NCBI GenBank assembly: GCA_037783415.1
Contig: JAZGTN010000047.1
Coordinates: forward strand, 3,100,001 to 3,164,000
DNA from: Leptasterias polaris
Lineage: Eukaryota > Echinodermata > Asteroidea > Forcipulatida > Asteriidae
Direction of reading: 5' to 3'
DNA: 64,000 nt
Shown piece by piece: positions 22,801 through 35,500 of the stretch. Numbering within the stretch: the stretch's first letter is position 1; every line of letters starts with the position of its first letter. The notes under the pieces are model-generated. The model saw only the letters and a program-made list of their open reading frames with translations. It did no database searches and was not told the DNA's origin. Made by a program: the position numbers and the translations under genes.

Positions 22801-25800
22801 TTTTCCCCCTTTAATAATGTAGACATCCACAGCCCTCTTCCAACCCTACCCTTCCCAACACTACCACCACCTTCCTCCCTCCACTTCTAATTTCAGTTAT
22901 GTTGGTGATTAATTCAGTACCGGCAGTAGGGGGATCACGAACCGACCATGATGATGTTTTACAATACTAAATCACTAGTTTAAACGTAAACAAGTGCATC
23001 ACTTCAAGGGGCGTGTTCAAACGTTTAACCTTGTTCATGTGACTAAAGGCTGCACTCATGCCAAATTAGTGGGTATGTACGCGCGTCCGATCTAGGTATT
23101 ATCAAAGATATAAAATATAATACCTAGATCGGACGCGCGTACATACACAGGTTCTGGCATGAGTGCGGCCTTTGGTCAGTGGTCACGTGAACAGGGTAAA
23201 AAGTTTGAACACGCACTAGTGACTATACGTTTAAACTAGTGCTTTATTAGTACTGCTGAACATCATCATGGTCGGTCTTTTAGTTCGTGACTCCCTTACC
23301 ACCCTATTGAATTGGCCCTACGTTATTTTAAGGGAGGAAATGAGCTTGTTTTAAAAACAGTATAAAAAGACCTGCAAAACTCTTTTCGTTATCATCGATT
23401 CGGGGGGGGGGGGGGCGGAAGGGGTAGCGCCACCAGCGCACCACCTACGTTGAAAATAATCTCATTCGACCCTCGCGACGTCCGTGGACTGGTCGAAGCT
23501 CAAAAAACATTGTACAAACGGACAGCGGGTAACACGTACAGTATACATTGTACAAATGTGTGGTGGGTGTGTCCACGATTGCAGGCGTATACACACTTGT
23601 GTGCACACACACCCATATAATAATAATTATACTCTTTTTGAATTACTGTGCAAGTCTCGCGCGTAATAGAACTTCCGGGACCATTGTGGTCCCAACCATT
23701 ATTATGGAGTTTTACGGTGGCAAGATTTTGTTTCGTCTATTTCAGTTTAACATACTTTATGACCATGACAATTAAATATGTTGTTGGGAATGTAATACTA
23801 AGTGATAACAAATATGAAAGTAAAATCAATTCAACAATACAACGAAGAAAATCCAAGAATAAAACTTGACCTCTGCTTCCGGTTACTTGCAAACAATTAG
23901 GATTTGTGCCCACCTCCAATCACACAATTTGTTTTTGGTCTTTACATTGAAGTCTACGGTTGTTGAGGCGTCAGCGTCCTCTTTAAACTGCGTCACGCGT
24001 TAATTCTACGCCCGTGCGATCATCGCGCGTCTGCGTATAAACCAGCTTTTAGTGGTTGCACATACTCAAAATATTAACTAAAATAAGCATCCTTGTCCCA
24101 GAGTTTTTAGTTTGTTTCAACAAAAACTAACAAATAATTCGTGTGTTTATTATGAAAGCTAAAACTCAATTTATACAAATTGTAATGATTATTTTTGTTG
24201 TTCAGATTTTTTCATAGATCTAATTTAAAAACAATGATTTGATTTCAGAAAAACTATGTTCTTCGCTTGACGTGTTTTTTCGCTCCGATACGCGCGATAC
24301 TTTCTATAGCGAGACATTCTATAGACCTTATGCATTGACGCATTGATCTCCATTATACTGACTGGATAGGACAACTGCGTACAGAAACGGCAAACGTGCG
24401 CGTTCGCGAGAGGGGAGTTTGAATTTAAACGACGCGGCGGCGCACGAGTCTGCCTACAACACAAATACATTATTTTCGGGGTCGTGGAAAAATCTGACTC
24501 TGTTTTTTCCGTATTTAAAGGTTTCTTTATAAAAATCAAGAGCTGTCACCGAAGTCAAATACAAGTTATTATTTACAAATGTGGTAAATGTTTGTGCTGC
24601 AGTAGTTTGCCGATCCTCGTGAGATTTGTACGGACGAGAAAATCGGATTTCCTTTCACAGGTAAGGGCTGTAGTCTGCAAAAAAGACAACAAACACTGAC
24701 ACATAATCAATAATGTTTGCGTTTTATTTGGTTTTGCTGTTTTCAATAATAGTATTTTAGGCTTGAATGTATTTTTAAAAAAATGTGTTCATGCTCTATC
24801 AATTTAGAAAAAGAAGAAACTCTCTCCGAAACGAAATTAATCAAAGGCAAATGAAAATTAAGTTTACACTTTATCTACTGCATGCTCATCGTCACTACTG
24901 CATGCTCTTTTGATGGAGGTGCTATCTGCTGGGACCGCCGCGCATGCGTATTTTTACGCAAATACCCCTCTCAGCGGCATACGCGCTTGGCCATCAAATC
25001 GACCATCGAACGTGCACAAACGCGCTGAGTTGTCCTATCCAGTCAGTATAATGGAGATCAATGCATTGACGTCACCAAGCCGCCATCTTAGAGGTAAACT
25101 GATGATGAAACAATGGAAAAGCGCTGATTTGTACGTGCGGCGCACAGGACTGGCCAATGAACATCTTCCTTTTGACCTCTAGGTGAGGGCGCCCTACTAA
25201 AATGACGTCATATGCATAAGGTCTATTACGGTTGCTCTCTCCGCGCTACGCGAGGCGTGCCGTAGTCTTGGTGCAAGACGTCCCTGTTCTGTATTTCCAC
25301 GATCCGCCCCATTACAAATTGCCGCCAATAGAGGGCGCTATCATTCCACGAACCCGCTATCACCCACGAACCGCTATCACAGGAACGTCTTGGGAATCTC
25401 GTCGAGTATCACGTGATACAATCGCTGTGACCTATATCTGCATATTCACATTGAGGTCACAACGGCAATACGCAAGCGTACGAACACAAATTTTAAGCCG
25501 CATAACGACCACAACAGACTGGTCACGTCATGTCAGCTGCTGTAAAATGTAGCAGACGAAATTGTATGGTCTACTATACTGACTGACACACTGTGTGCTG
25601 TTCTGTGTAGCTAGGACGGTCGGCCTCTTTCGTGATTTTTTGCAATTATGACGGCTAACTTTGCTGGCGAATAATGGCCTCGCGATAGTACTCATCACAC
25701 CGTACGAAAAAGGGCGGATGGTGTATAGTTTGTAACCGGCAGCTAGTAACCTGTAAGAGTTACGCCACCTTACTAACGAAAGCCAAGAAAAGGGCTTCAT

Positions 25801-28800
25801 CAAAGATTTAAGTTAGATTGTCGGCGAGGTGATCGAACCATCTGTTTCACAATATTGGTACTGTCTGCCTCAAATAATCAAAATTCACATTTCCCTTAAG
25901 TACACACTCAATGTTGGAGTATGATGGGTTGAGGAAGCTGTCAAGTAGAAATGCTTAGGGGTTCGTATGGTGTTCCATATGTGCCACTCCTTTCCGTCGC
26001 CTTTTCAATTTTGTCTGTCGCCTTTTCAATTTTGTCCGTCGCCTTTTCAATTTTTTCTGTCGCCTTTTCAATTTTTTCCGTCGCCTTTTCAATTTTTTCC
26101 TTCGCCTTTTCAATTTTGTCCGTCGCCTTTTCAATTTTGTCCGTCGCCTTTTCAATTTTGTCCGTCGCCTTTTCAATTTTTTCCTTCGCCTTTTCAATTT
26201 TTTCCGTCGCCTTTTCAATTTTTTCCGTCGCCTTTTCAATTTTGTCCGTGGGTTTTTCCACGTGACTACCAGGTGACTATCACATGATTCTGAAATTGAA
26301 AAGGCGACGGACAAATTTAAAAGGCGAGGGAAAAAATTGAAAAGGCGACGGACAAAATTGAAAAGGCGACAGAAAAAATTGAAAAGGCGACAGAAAAAAT
26401 TGAAAAGTCAAAAGGCGACAGACAAAATTGAAAAGGCGACGGACAAAATGGAAAAGGCGACAGAAAGGAGTGGCACATATGGAACACCATAGGTTCGGGT
26501 TAATGTTTACAATTTTGCAATGACAGGTAACTACTCAATGAATGAAATGCACAGTTGTTTTTATTTATTTATTTTATTAATACAGATCCAAACACAAAAA
26601 ACCTGTTCACACTTAGTCATTTTGTAGTTTTAAAATCATCACCACCCAAGTATACACAAATACAGTTAAAAATAAGAACGATATTTCATGTAAGGTTATA
26701 CTATCAAGAATATTACTATACTATAACTTTCTATTACTTTAACTGTCAACTTTTACGGCACGCTCCGCCATTACGCAAACGACAGCAAAATACTAGTTAT
26801 AAAATAATAGCTCTATGGTTACTACGTACACACGCGGGTGTCGATTGACGGCGACAAGTTCCATTCATTTTCTCCACACACGATCATGATTCCATGTGCA
26901 GCCACAGTACAATAATAGAGATCAGTGGTTCACAAACGCGGCAGGTACTAGACTGATCACGTGATTTCTTTCTTGCAAAGAATTATGCAAATTTCTACGT
27001 CACAGCGGAATGTCCCTGGAATTTTCCAGGCAGTTTGACGAGATTCCCAAGACGTTCCTGTGATAGCGGTTCGTGGAATGATAGCGCCCTCTATTGGCGG
27101 CAATTTGTAATGGGGCGGATCGTGGAAATACAGAACAGGGACGTCTTGCACCAAGACTAGGCGTGCCGTTGATAATGACTGGACGAGTCCATTTTATTAG
27201 AGGGTTTTGTTATCTTCAAATGGTGTAAATCCACCAAATCTTTTCACTAGAAAACATTCTTAACTGGGTTTGTTTGCGTTGCCACTTGTTTCAGTAATTT
27301 AATAATTTAATAAACAACATTTATTTAGTGTAAACGACATTTATTACATATCTGTTTCAGATGTGTATGCTGCCTCAGAATTAACATTAACTGCGGCAAA
27401 CGTTCCCGTCCGTCAACAGAGATCGTTTGCACGATATATCTAGAGGATGTACAGAGGGATTTGGTTTAAACTTTCAGGAATGGAAGATCTATCCTTAAAT
27501 ATTACGTTCAGCGAAACAAATCAGAGGATGAACGATTTGTTTTCTTCACATTATGTCGATATTTGCAGCCATTTTAGGGGAGACGTTTTGTAATGAACTT
27601 CCCACCTGGACCCATTCATCCACGTTAGCTGCTGCAATAAACCAACGGAAATTTGTTGGTAATATGTTTACGCATTTTAAATACCAAGCATACCAAGCAC
27701 CTCATCAATTGAAAAGGCTCTTACAATATACACTGTTATGTTTTTGGTGCTGTTAAAGAGAGAATATTAACGGTATACATGGATTCATTTTTGTTTGTTA
27801 ATGGTCATCACCTCTTTTTAAAATGGAGTGTACCCAAACAGCGATTACAAATGATTGCGCTACACCCCCTTCCGCCCCCCCCCCCCGCATCGATTTAAAA
27901 ATAAAACTTTAGTCCACCCCCCAAAAAAAATACATATATATGTATATTAGGCCTTCTCGGTTCTTGCATTAGTTGTTTTCTTTCTGAAGCATTCCAATTT
28001 GGGAGGGTTTGTGGCAAGAGGATGGCCTAAGCAATTTTTGTATCTGTAGAGAATCAAAATATGATGTGGGCACTAAGCTAATTTAAATTGACGGCAAAGA
28101 ATCCAGCCGACGACACTGTTTTGTTCGTGAATATTCTGAAAACGAATTTTCTGAAAACAATTATCAATGTTCTTCATTGGGTAGGAAGGCTACCCATGCT
28201 TTTCAGTTACACTGTATTGGGTGGTCCACCAACCCAGACTTTATGATTTTGCTTTAAATTTAGATAACATTACTTTATCTTTACGAAATCAGATTTTTAT
28301 ATGAATCAAGTGTACTTGTAGTTAACCTTTTAGCCACTGGCCCGGTTGTGTATTTTTGTTTACACTGCAGCGAGGGGTTTTGTACTGTAACACTGTCAAT
28401 TCCGTCTTGAGATAGGAGACTACGTCTAACCCTAACCCTAATCCTAACCCTAACCCTAACCCTAATCCTAACCCTAACCCTAACCCTAACCCTAACCCTA
28501 ACCCTAACCCTAACCCTAACCCTAACCCTAACCATAACCCTAACCCTAACCCTAATCATAACCCTAACCCTCTTTAGGCATAAATGTTTGTAGTCTCATC
28601 TCAAGACAGTAATTGGCAGTATAACAGTCAAAACCCCTCGCTAAGGTGTAGAAAAAAAGGGGAAAAAAAGCGGACCGGTCAGCCGCCCAAAGTGATACAC
28701 CATTACATGCTGTAAAAGAAAACACTCACAAGCTTGTGTATTGCAATAAAAAGTAAAATCAAAATAAGACTATAGTCTGTGGTACGCATTAGTCAAGTCA

Positions 28801-31800
28801 ATGGCAATCGTTGATATAAATACATTTTAATTTTCCCCTTCACACTAGACTTGTAACAATTGTAATACTAATGATGATGATGATATTTTGTAGTTCATCA
28901 AATCAACGCTCATTTGTAACAAAAATGAGTAATTTTCTTTCATTTTGATGATACTATAATAACCAGTTATTAATCCAAAAACTATTGGCTAGGCAATTAA
29001 TCAGTATGAACATTTTGATGCCAGATAAAAGGCTTTAAAAACTATTGTGTTCATTTTAACCTTATGAAAATAATCACCATAACAATTACCGGCAGCCGTT
29101 AACGAGAGGCACTTATTGTTCCCTAGGGACTTATCACCTTCGTACTAAAATAATTATGTTATTCAATGACAATACTCACGAAAAAGAGGAAGACTGTACA
29201 TAGGACCTAAATAATTAGCCTTGGGTGTCTTATGAAAATTTCAACTACGATTCAAGTAATTTACTGCTTGTGTCTTGAAATCTAAACATCGTTTCAGCAA
29301 ACTCGGGCGGTGGAGGGACAGGAAAACGATTTTCCTGACTAAACTTAGGCCTACTTATCTCATTTTTGAACTATTCCTTACGCATTGGGAGTCTGCAGGG
29401 TGCACGGCAGCGTCAATGTGTGGTCTTTAATACAAGGATGGCCATTTTCTTTCATTTGTTAATTTTAAGAGTAAGTTCGGCGTTCGCGCTAATTTATTGG
29501 AGTAGACAATTTTTTTTTTCTGGAACTCAGTAGTTGCTTGGATTAAGGATAAAACTAACATATAATTATACGTTTGGCAAGGAAGTCTTTCTAGCCTATT
29601 TTGGTCAAACAAAGTCAATCAATACGTTCAAATGTAAATTGAAATCATTCCTACTCAACTCTCAGAGAACTTAATTTATTGTCATCTGTTAAGTCATTTT
29701 AGCCAATAATAATCCGTTTTGCTTAAATATCAAGTCCATACTTAATATGTTTAACCGATCCATGTATTATTTAATTATGTGATCACGACTAAATATTGTA
29801 ATCAGTGTTTTTGTCTTATCTTGTCCTGTTCTGTAAGGCACATCCGCCACAAGCTTTTGCTTTCTAGGATGATGCCTCCACACTTGTTTTAATGTACATG
29901 TATTATTTAATGTAATTAAGAGTAAGATTGTGGAAATAAATGTTCTATTGAATTGAATTGAATAGGTAAAAATTGTGAATCTTGTGGTTTTAATTGGTCG
30001 AATTTATGTGTACAAAATAATACCGTTAATACTCAGGAAGTACTTTACAATAGAGAATGTTATCTCCAATGATAACATTTCAAATGGTAATTTCAATGGT
30101 AATCTACCAACAATTTTGTGTTTTTCTGTATTGTGCCATGAATTACTACCAATTGTTATTTTTGAATTGAATATAGGCCTACTATGATGATCCAAAACTT
30201 TATTCGACTTTCAGTGAAAAATAAATGACTATCCCACTTTCAAATGTTTCGGTATTCTTATGCTGAGTTGATGGATCTTGCTTTTTGTCGTTTATTCCAT
30301 AAAATGGGTCTTAAAATGTACCACAAATAGTCATTTAGCCTTGCAGTATCATTCGGCTTTTTCCATTTTTCATCTTCCGCGCGTTGCCCTGTTCACGTGA
30401 CTTTTCAGCGCGTCCATGAAGAACCATGATTGTTTGTGTACGGCTAATGACGCGTATGTACGCGCGTCCAATCTAGGTATTATTATTCTATAGATAGTTC
30501 CCAGTAGACGCCATCTTTACGGGCAAATCGCATTTTGGCATGCAGACGCGTCAAGCGCTCTAATTATTAACGCAGCCGCGTCGTTCACTAACCAATCACG
30601 CAATGAGTTTTGTGAAATGTGAGCGTGTTGTACGCCGTTCTCACGCGAAACGCATGACTGTGTGTTCCAAACTGCCCGTAAAGATGGCCGATTTACGTCA
30701 TACTGCAACCTATCTATATCTATGGGTATTATAATCTATATCTATGAGTACAACGGATGCTGGCGCGTGTTATTTGAAACGCTCATTAATATGCAGCTAC
30801 TTATACTGTTGAAAGAGTAGCATGATGGATAAACAATAACTGAGTAGGCCTGCAGCACTTGGTGATGGCCATACGAACGGTTACACCCTAGCCCTATATA
30901 GGACTCTTCCTCTGTGCTGTACACAGATACAGAGTCCTAACTATTAGGTACCATTTCTGGGGCGGACAATTTTCACAGATTCATAACTCAAATCTTACTG
31001 CAAGTAGCCACTGATTTCACAAGATTCACATTCCAGGGCGGCATACCTTTCGCTGCGGTGAATTTTGGACGTCATATATTCCTCATTAATCCGTCATTTT
31101 CGTGAAATAATGCAGCTCCCAACGCTTAAAGCCCGGTTCATACTTCCTGCGAATGCGAATGCGAAGCGAATTTTGACGTCACAAATTCGCAACGAATAAA
31201 TCGCAGAAGTTGAGCTGTGCTCAACTCTTGCGAATTATTCGCAGCGAAAACAGAGTTGTGACGTCAATATTCGCTTCGCATTCGCATTCGCAGGAAGTAT
31301 GAACCGGGCTTAACAATTCTGCCAACTTTTAATAAAGAAAACCAAGACGCCGGCGTTTGCGTATGTTTGCATTGGGTGCAGATTACGCATACCGCAAAAT
31401 GCAACAAATTCAAATCGCACTTTTTGGTCACAGCATCTTGACAGCACAGCGTAAGAACATGCAAACGCAACGCACGATATGCGCGTCATGCACCCTCGTC
31501 TTACAAGCGAATAAGCGCGTACGCACGGCAAACACTGTGAAAAAACGAACAAAATTGACTTTTCTTAAACGTTGGGAGCTGCATTATTTCACGAAAATGA
31601 CGGATCTTTGTAAAGTTTTCCGCCTCAGAAATGGTACCTGATCTCCAGGACGTCACTGTAGTACAAAACGGAAGTGAAAGGCCGCCAGGGCTAGGTTATA
31701 CCCCTATGTTCCGACACCCCTATAGTTCCGCCAACTCGACCTATATTTCGACACCCCTGTGTTCCGACACCCCTATGTTCCGACACCCCTATGTTCCGAC

Positions 31801-32524
31801 ACCCCTATATTACGACACCCCTATGTTCCGACACCCCTATGTTCCGACACCCCTATATTACGACACCCCTATGTTCCGACACCCCTGAACACCCCTTAAC
31901 AAAGTGGCTGAACCGATTTTGCCTTAGAGGTCGTTCACCGGGTAAGCCAGCTGTCACAAAGTGCCAAGGCGGCAATCCTTAATGCGCCTACCGCGTGAGC
32001 AACCTCGTTCCTCGGTTCCGCTAGTGCTGTCTGTCATATGTCTGTGAATGGAAACCAGAGCTGTTTGTTTACAATCCTGACCAGAAATACCCTCAGGGTA
32101 TATCTAGGTGACCTGGTTACTGCTTGTTTTCACCCTGTGGCTGTTTCATGTGTCAATTTCACTAATTACATAATGCGCCTACCGCGTGAGCCACCTCGTT
32201 CCACGGAGCAAATCACAAAATATTCGCTTCTCGCAGGGTTAAAATAATACAAGTTCAGGTTTGACAACTTACTTTGTTTATCGTAAAGAGCCCTAAAAGA
32301 CAACCAATAAAGTACAGGTACTCAAAAGAGTTAACTTGTTCATTTTTTTAAAACAATGTCACAAACATAAGTTGTTTAGAAAAGGTGTGAAACTTGCTTT
32401 AACAAAGTTAAAGATTCAAACAGTTTGCTATCAACATGTCTTCTGTATAAAGCAAAGAACAAAAAAGAACAATAAACAAGTTAGTGAAACGGCGCCCTCA
32501 AGAGTCCACCGGCGACAGGGGCGA

Positions 32525-32556
<32 letters not shown>

Positions 32557-35500
32557 CGACCTGTCGTCTTTGGAACACCATAGTTTGTTTATCATCAACA
32601 GAGATATCGATCAATAGAAGGTGATCTTCGTGTTTCTTGACGTAAACTCGAACAATCCGCTGCATTTAGTAGTAGTACGGTACAACAACAGCGCGAAACC
32701 GGACGTCGTTGTCCCGGCGACTAGACATGTGAAATCAATGCGACACAAGGTCTACTTTTGCGCTATTAAACCCTGTATGATGCCATGGTTGACTTGAGTG
32801 TCAGTTTTAATTAAACAGTTGGTAATCCGCCATTTGGGGGGATTTATTTTATTTTATTTTATTTTTTATTTTTTTGTTACATCTAAACAATTCCAAGTTC
32901 CACAACAACAACTATAAGCAAATAGCATGCCAAAATGTCTTATTACCATCAGGATTTTTTGTTCACTCAAATAATCCATCAATGATCAGCTCTCTCGGAA
33001 TTCCCTTAGGAATTGTACAGCAACTACTCAGTCTTAGTACTAATATGGCCACTACTGGGTAAAACGGACTATGGTTTTCAGATTGCTTCTTCGCAAAATT
33101 TCGTTTTCTCCTGGAAATAATTTTCAAAATTTCGTTTTCTCGTGAAAATAACTAAGAAAAATAAAATTTCTAAATTGTGTTTCCCAACATGATACATCGC
33201 TCCCACAAGATCATTATCTTGTTCCCACAAGACAACACATCGCGGTTTAGCCCAAAAATCTGACGTCACATGCTGCATAAAAATGTAAGTTTCTTTCACA
33301 ATACCAAAGACAATAGACCGTGAAAATCTCGCGCGTGCTGGGGAAAAGGACGCATGTAATTCGGAAAATTATTTCCACAAGAAAACGAAATTCGGAAAAT
33401 TATTTTCGCGGGAAACGTAATTTTGAAAATTATTATAGCAGTTTTTATGGTTTACATCTAATTGTTACAAACCATGGTAAAAACATGTCAAAAAAGCTAA
33501 ACAATGAATTGACAAACGGCGCCCCATACACACACGTGCGTGTGTATGTACACGAGGTACTGTCCTAGTGTACATGTACATGCATAGAACAAGGTCCTTG
33601 CTCTATGTTACACTACATGCATCATATCGTACTACACGAATGATGACAGCGTTCTCTGAATGCCGCATCGAACTTGGACTTATCATGTACGCACACGATA
33701 AGTTTGACTTATCGTGTACGTACACGATAACTTATCGTGTACGTACACGATAAGTCAGATTTTTTTTTATTCATGTGGCGGCAATACGCTTCCGTAATAT
33801 CTAATGCTTTGGGCGATTTAAAAGTGAATGTGTTCTCCACAAAAATGTATTACACGCTAATATCAAACTGACACTGAAGAAGACTGCGATAGTGTCGAGG
33901 TGTGTCCTTTTTATTTGTGTCACGCAAGGGAAAGCGCTTATATCCTGATTTAAAATATTACCCAACTTTGGTTTATTATAGTACAGCCGACACGGTTTTC
34001 ACAACACTTCGGGCTGGATGTTGGAGGTCAAGCAATATTTCTTCATTTTCTCATGACATTTTATTTTAATAATTGTGTTGAAGCAGCTCAAGTCTCTCAT
34101 GGAGTCTGTAGTTAATACATCGTCGGAAGAGGGCGAAATCACACATGAATCATTCTCCAACAAATATAAACAAAGCAGTAATAGCCCGAACATCTCCACC
34201 CACTCTTACAGAGCTGCTTAGTCAAAATGATTACTAGCTAAACAACAACATGATTATGCTTACAAGAATAAGATGAACAGCCAAAGTGCCTTTCAGCCAC
34301 ATGCAGGCCTACCCAGTTTAGATTGCAACGCGAAAATGTGCACATTCTCCATATCAACATTGATGAGGATCATGCTGTGACACGCTCCCGTTGAAGGAGT
34401 CATCAGGTATCTCGTGTTATGTCGCCAAAATGTGCACTACATTGAAGACACACAGGGACACTTACCCCTAAAATGGCGCAACCAAGATTAATAATGGGAT
34501 GACGTCAGGTGAATTTGGGTCAATAGAGATGTTTATATTAAATACATAGAGTACTTCCAATGTTGCATAAGCCTTTTTCCTCTACGATGGCGTTGTAATG
34601 ACGTCAGTTTATCTGGTTTAACGATAACATAATTATATTAATGCATTTTTTGTAGATAAATCAAGAAAAAGAACAGACGGGCCGAAATTGTTTTCATTTC
34701 AATCGTCTAAGCCTTGCTGTCATGTGCTAACTAGACTTGACCATGTCAATCGAACAGATATGTTCGAGTGGAACACAGACCATGCGTGATTTAGACTATA
34801 CTAACTGACTAAAGGTTAGCACCCGACTTGCTCATTGATGTTAGTTTTATCGGTCTTGTAAGACTACAACTTGTCGATGAAGTTGAACATCAGATATTCG
34901 AATGCCCCAACACTGTATGTTTACCGTATAATGTACTTATAACGTTATAAAACCAACATCTCCATGACGGTTATTTCCTAATTTGTAGCACTTTCTGTCA
35001 TTGGAAAGTCAGCTTCACAGAGCGCCACTTACGATTACGAAACATATAATGCAGACAAGGCTGTGGATGGCAACATTCAAAGTTACTTTAGAACTGGTAA
35101 GGTATAATGTATTTCTTGCGAATATCGTGTATCCCACTTAAATATTTGTGTTTAAACCTTTGGCGCTAAAAGATCAATACGATGATTTTGTGAAGTTTCG
35201 TCAAAATTGGGCAACTTGGCTGAACTATAAGGAAATGTTCTTCTCCAGATCATCCTATTAAACACAGATAAAGGACAGTGCGTTACTGTGTCTATACGTA
35301 TATAATATTACAAAGTATTGCGACATGCAAGGGTGACCCAAAAACAAGAAGTACACTGCGTCATAAGTAAACAAAAATATTGTTGAAGGGGGGAGGGTGT
35401 GTACTGTGCTCTCATCAAAAATATGTAAATTGACATATTATGTAATTGTTGTCTTGTACCAACTTATTTTTACGAAGCTTTAATTCGTTTAGGATTGTTT

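Noticed and set aside
25941..26314. Four overlapping frames of 104-119 codons on both strands (Lys/Glu heptads, Phe/Ser-Pro repeats)
   Set aside because: They are the 21-bp tandem repeat read in different frames. No start context, splice site or unique sequence supports a protein.
25949..26491. CRISPR array
   Set aside because: Regular 21-bp units without unique spacers, in opposite senses on two arms, in an animal genome. It is a fold-back repeat.
28281..28559. Val-Arg repeat protein on the minus strand
   Set aside because: Translation of the CCCTAA telomeric tract.
32440..32617. Arg-rich protein (frame 32336-32617)
   Set aside because: The Arg run is the GGCGAC hexanucleotide repeat; the rest lacks any domain.
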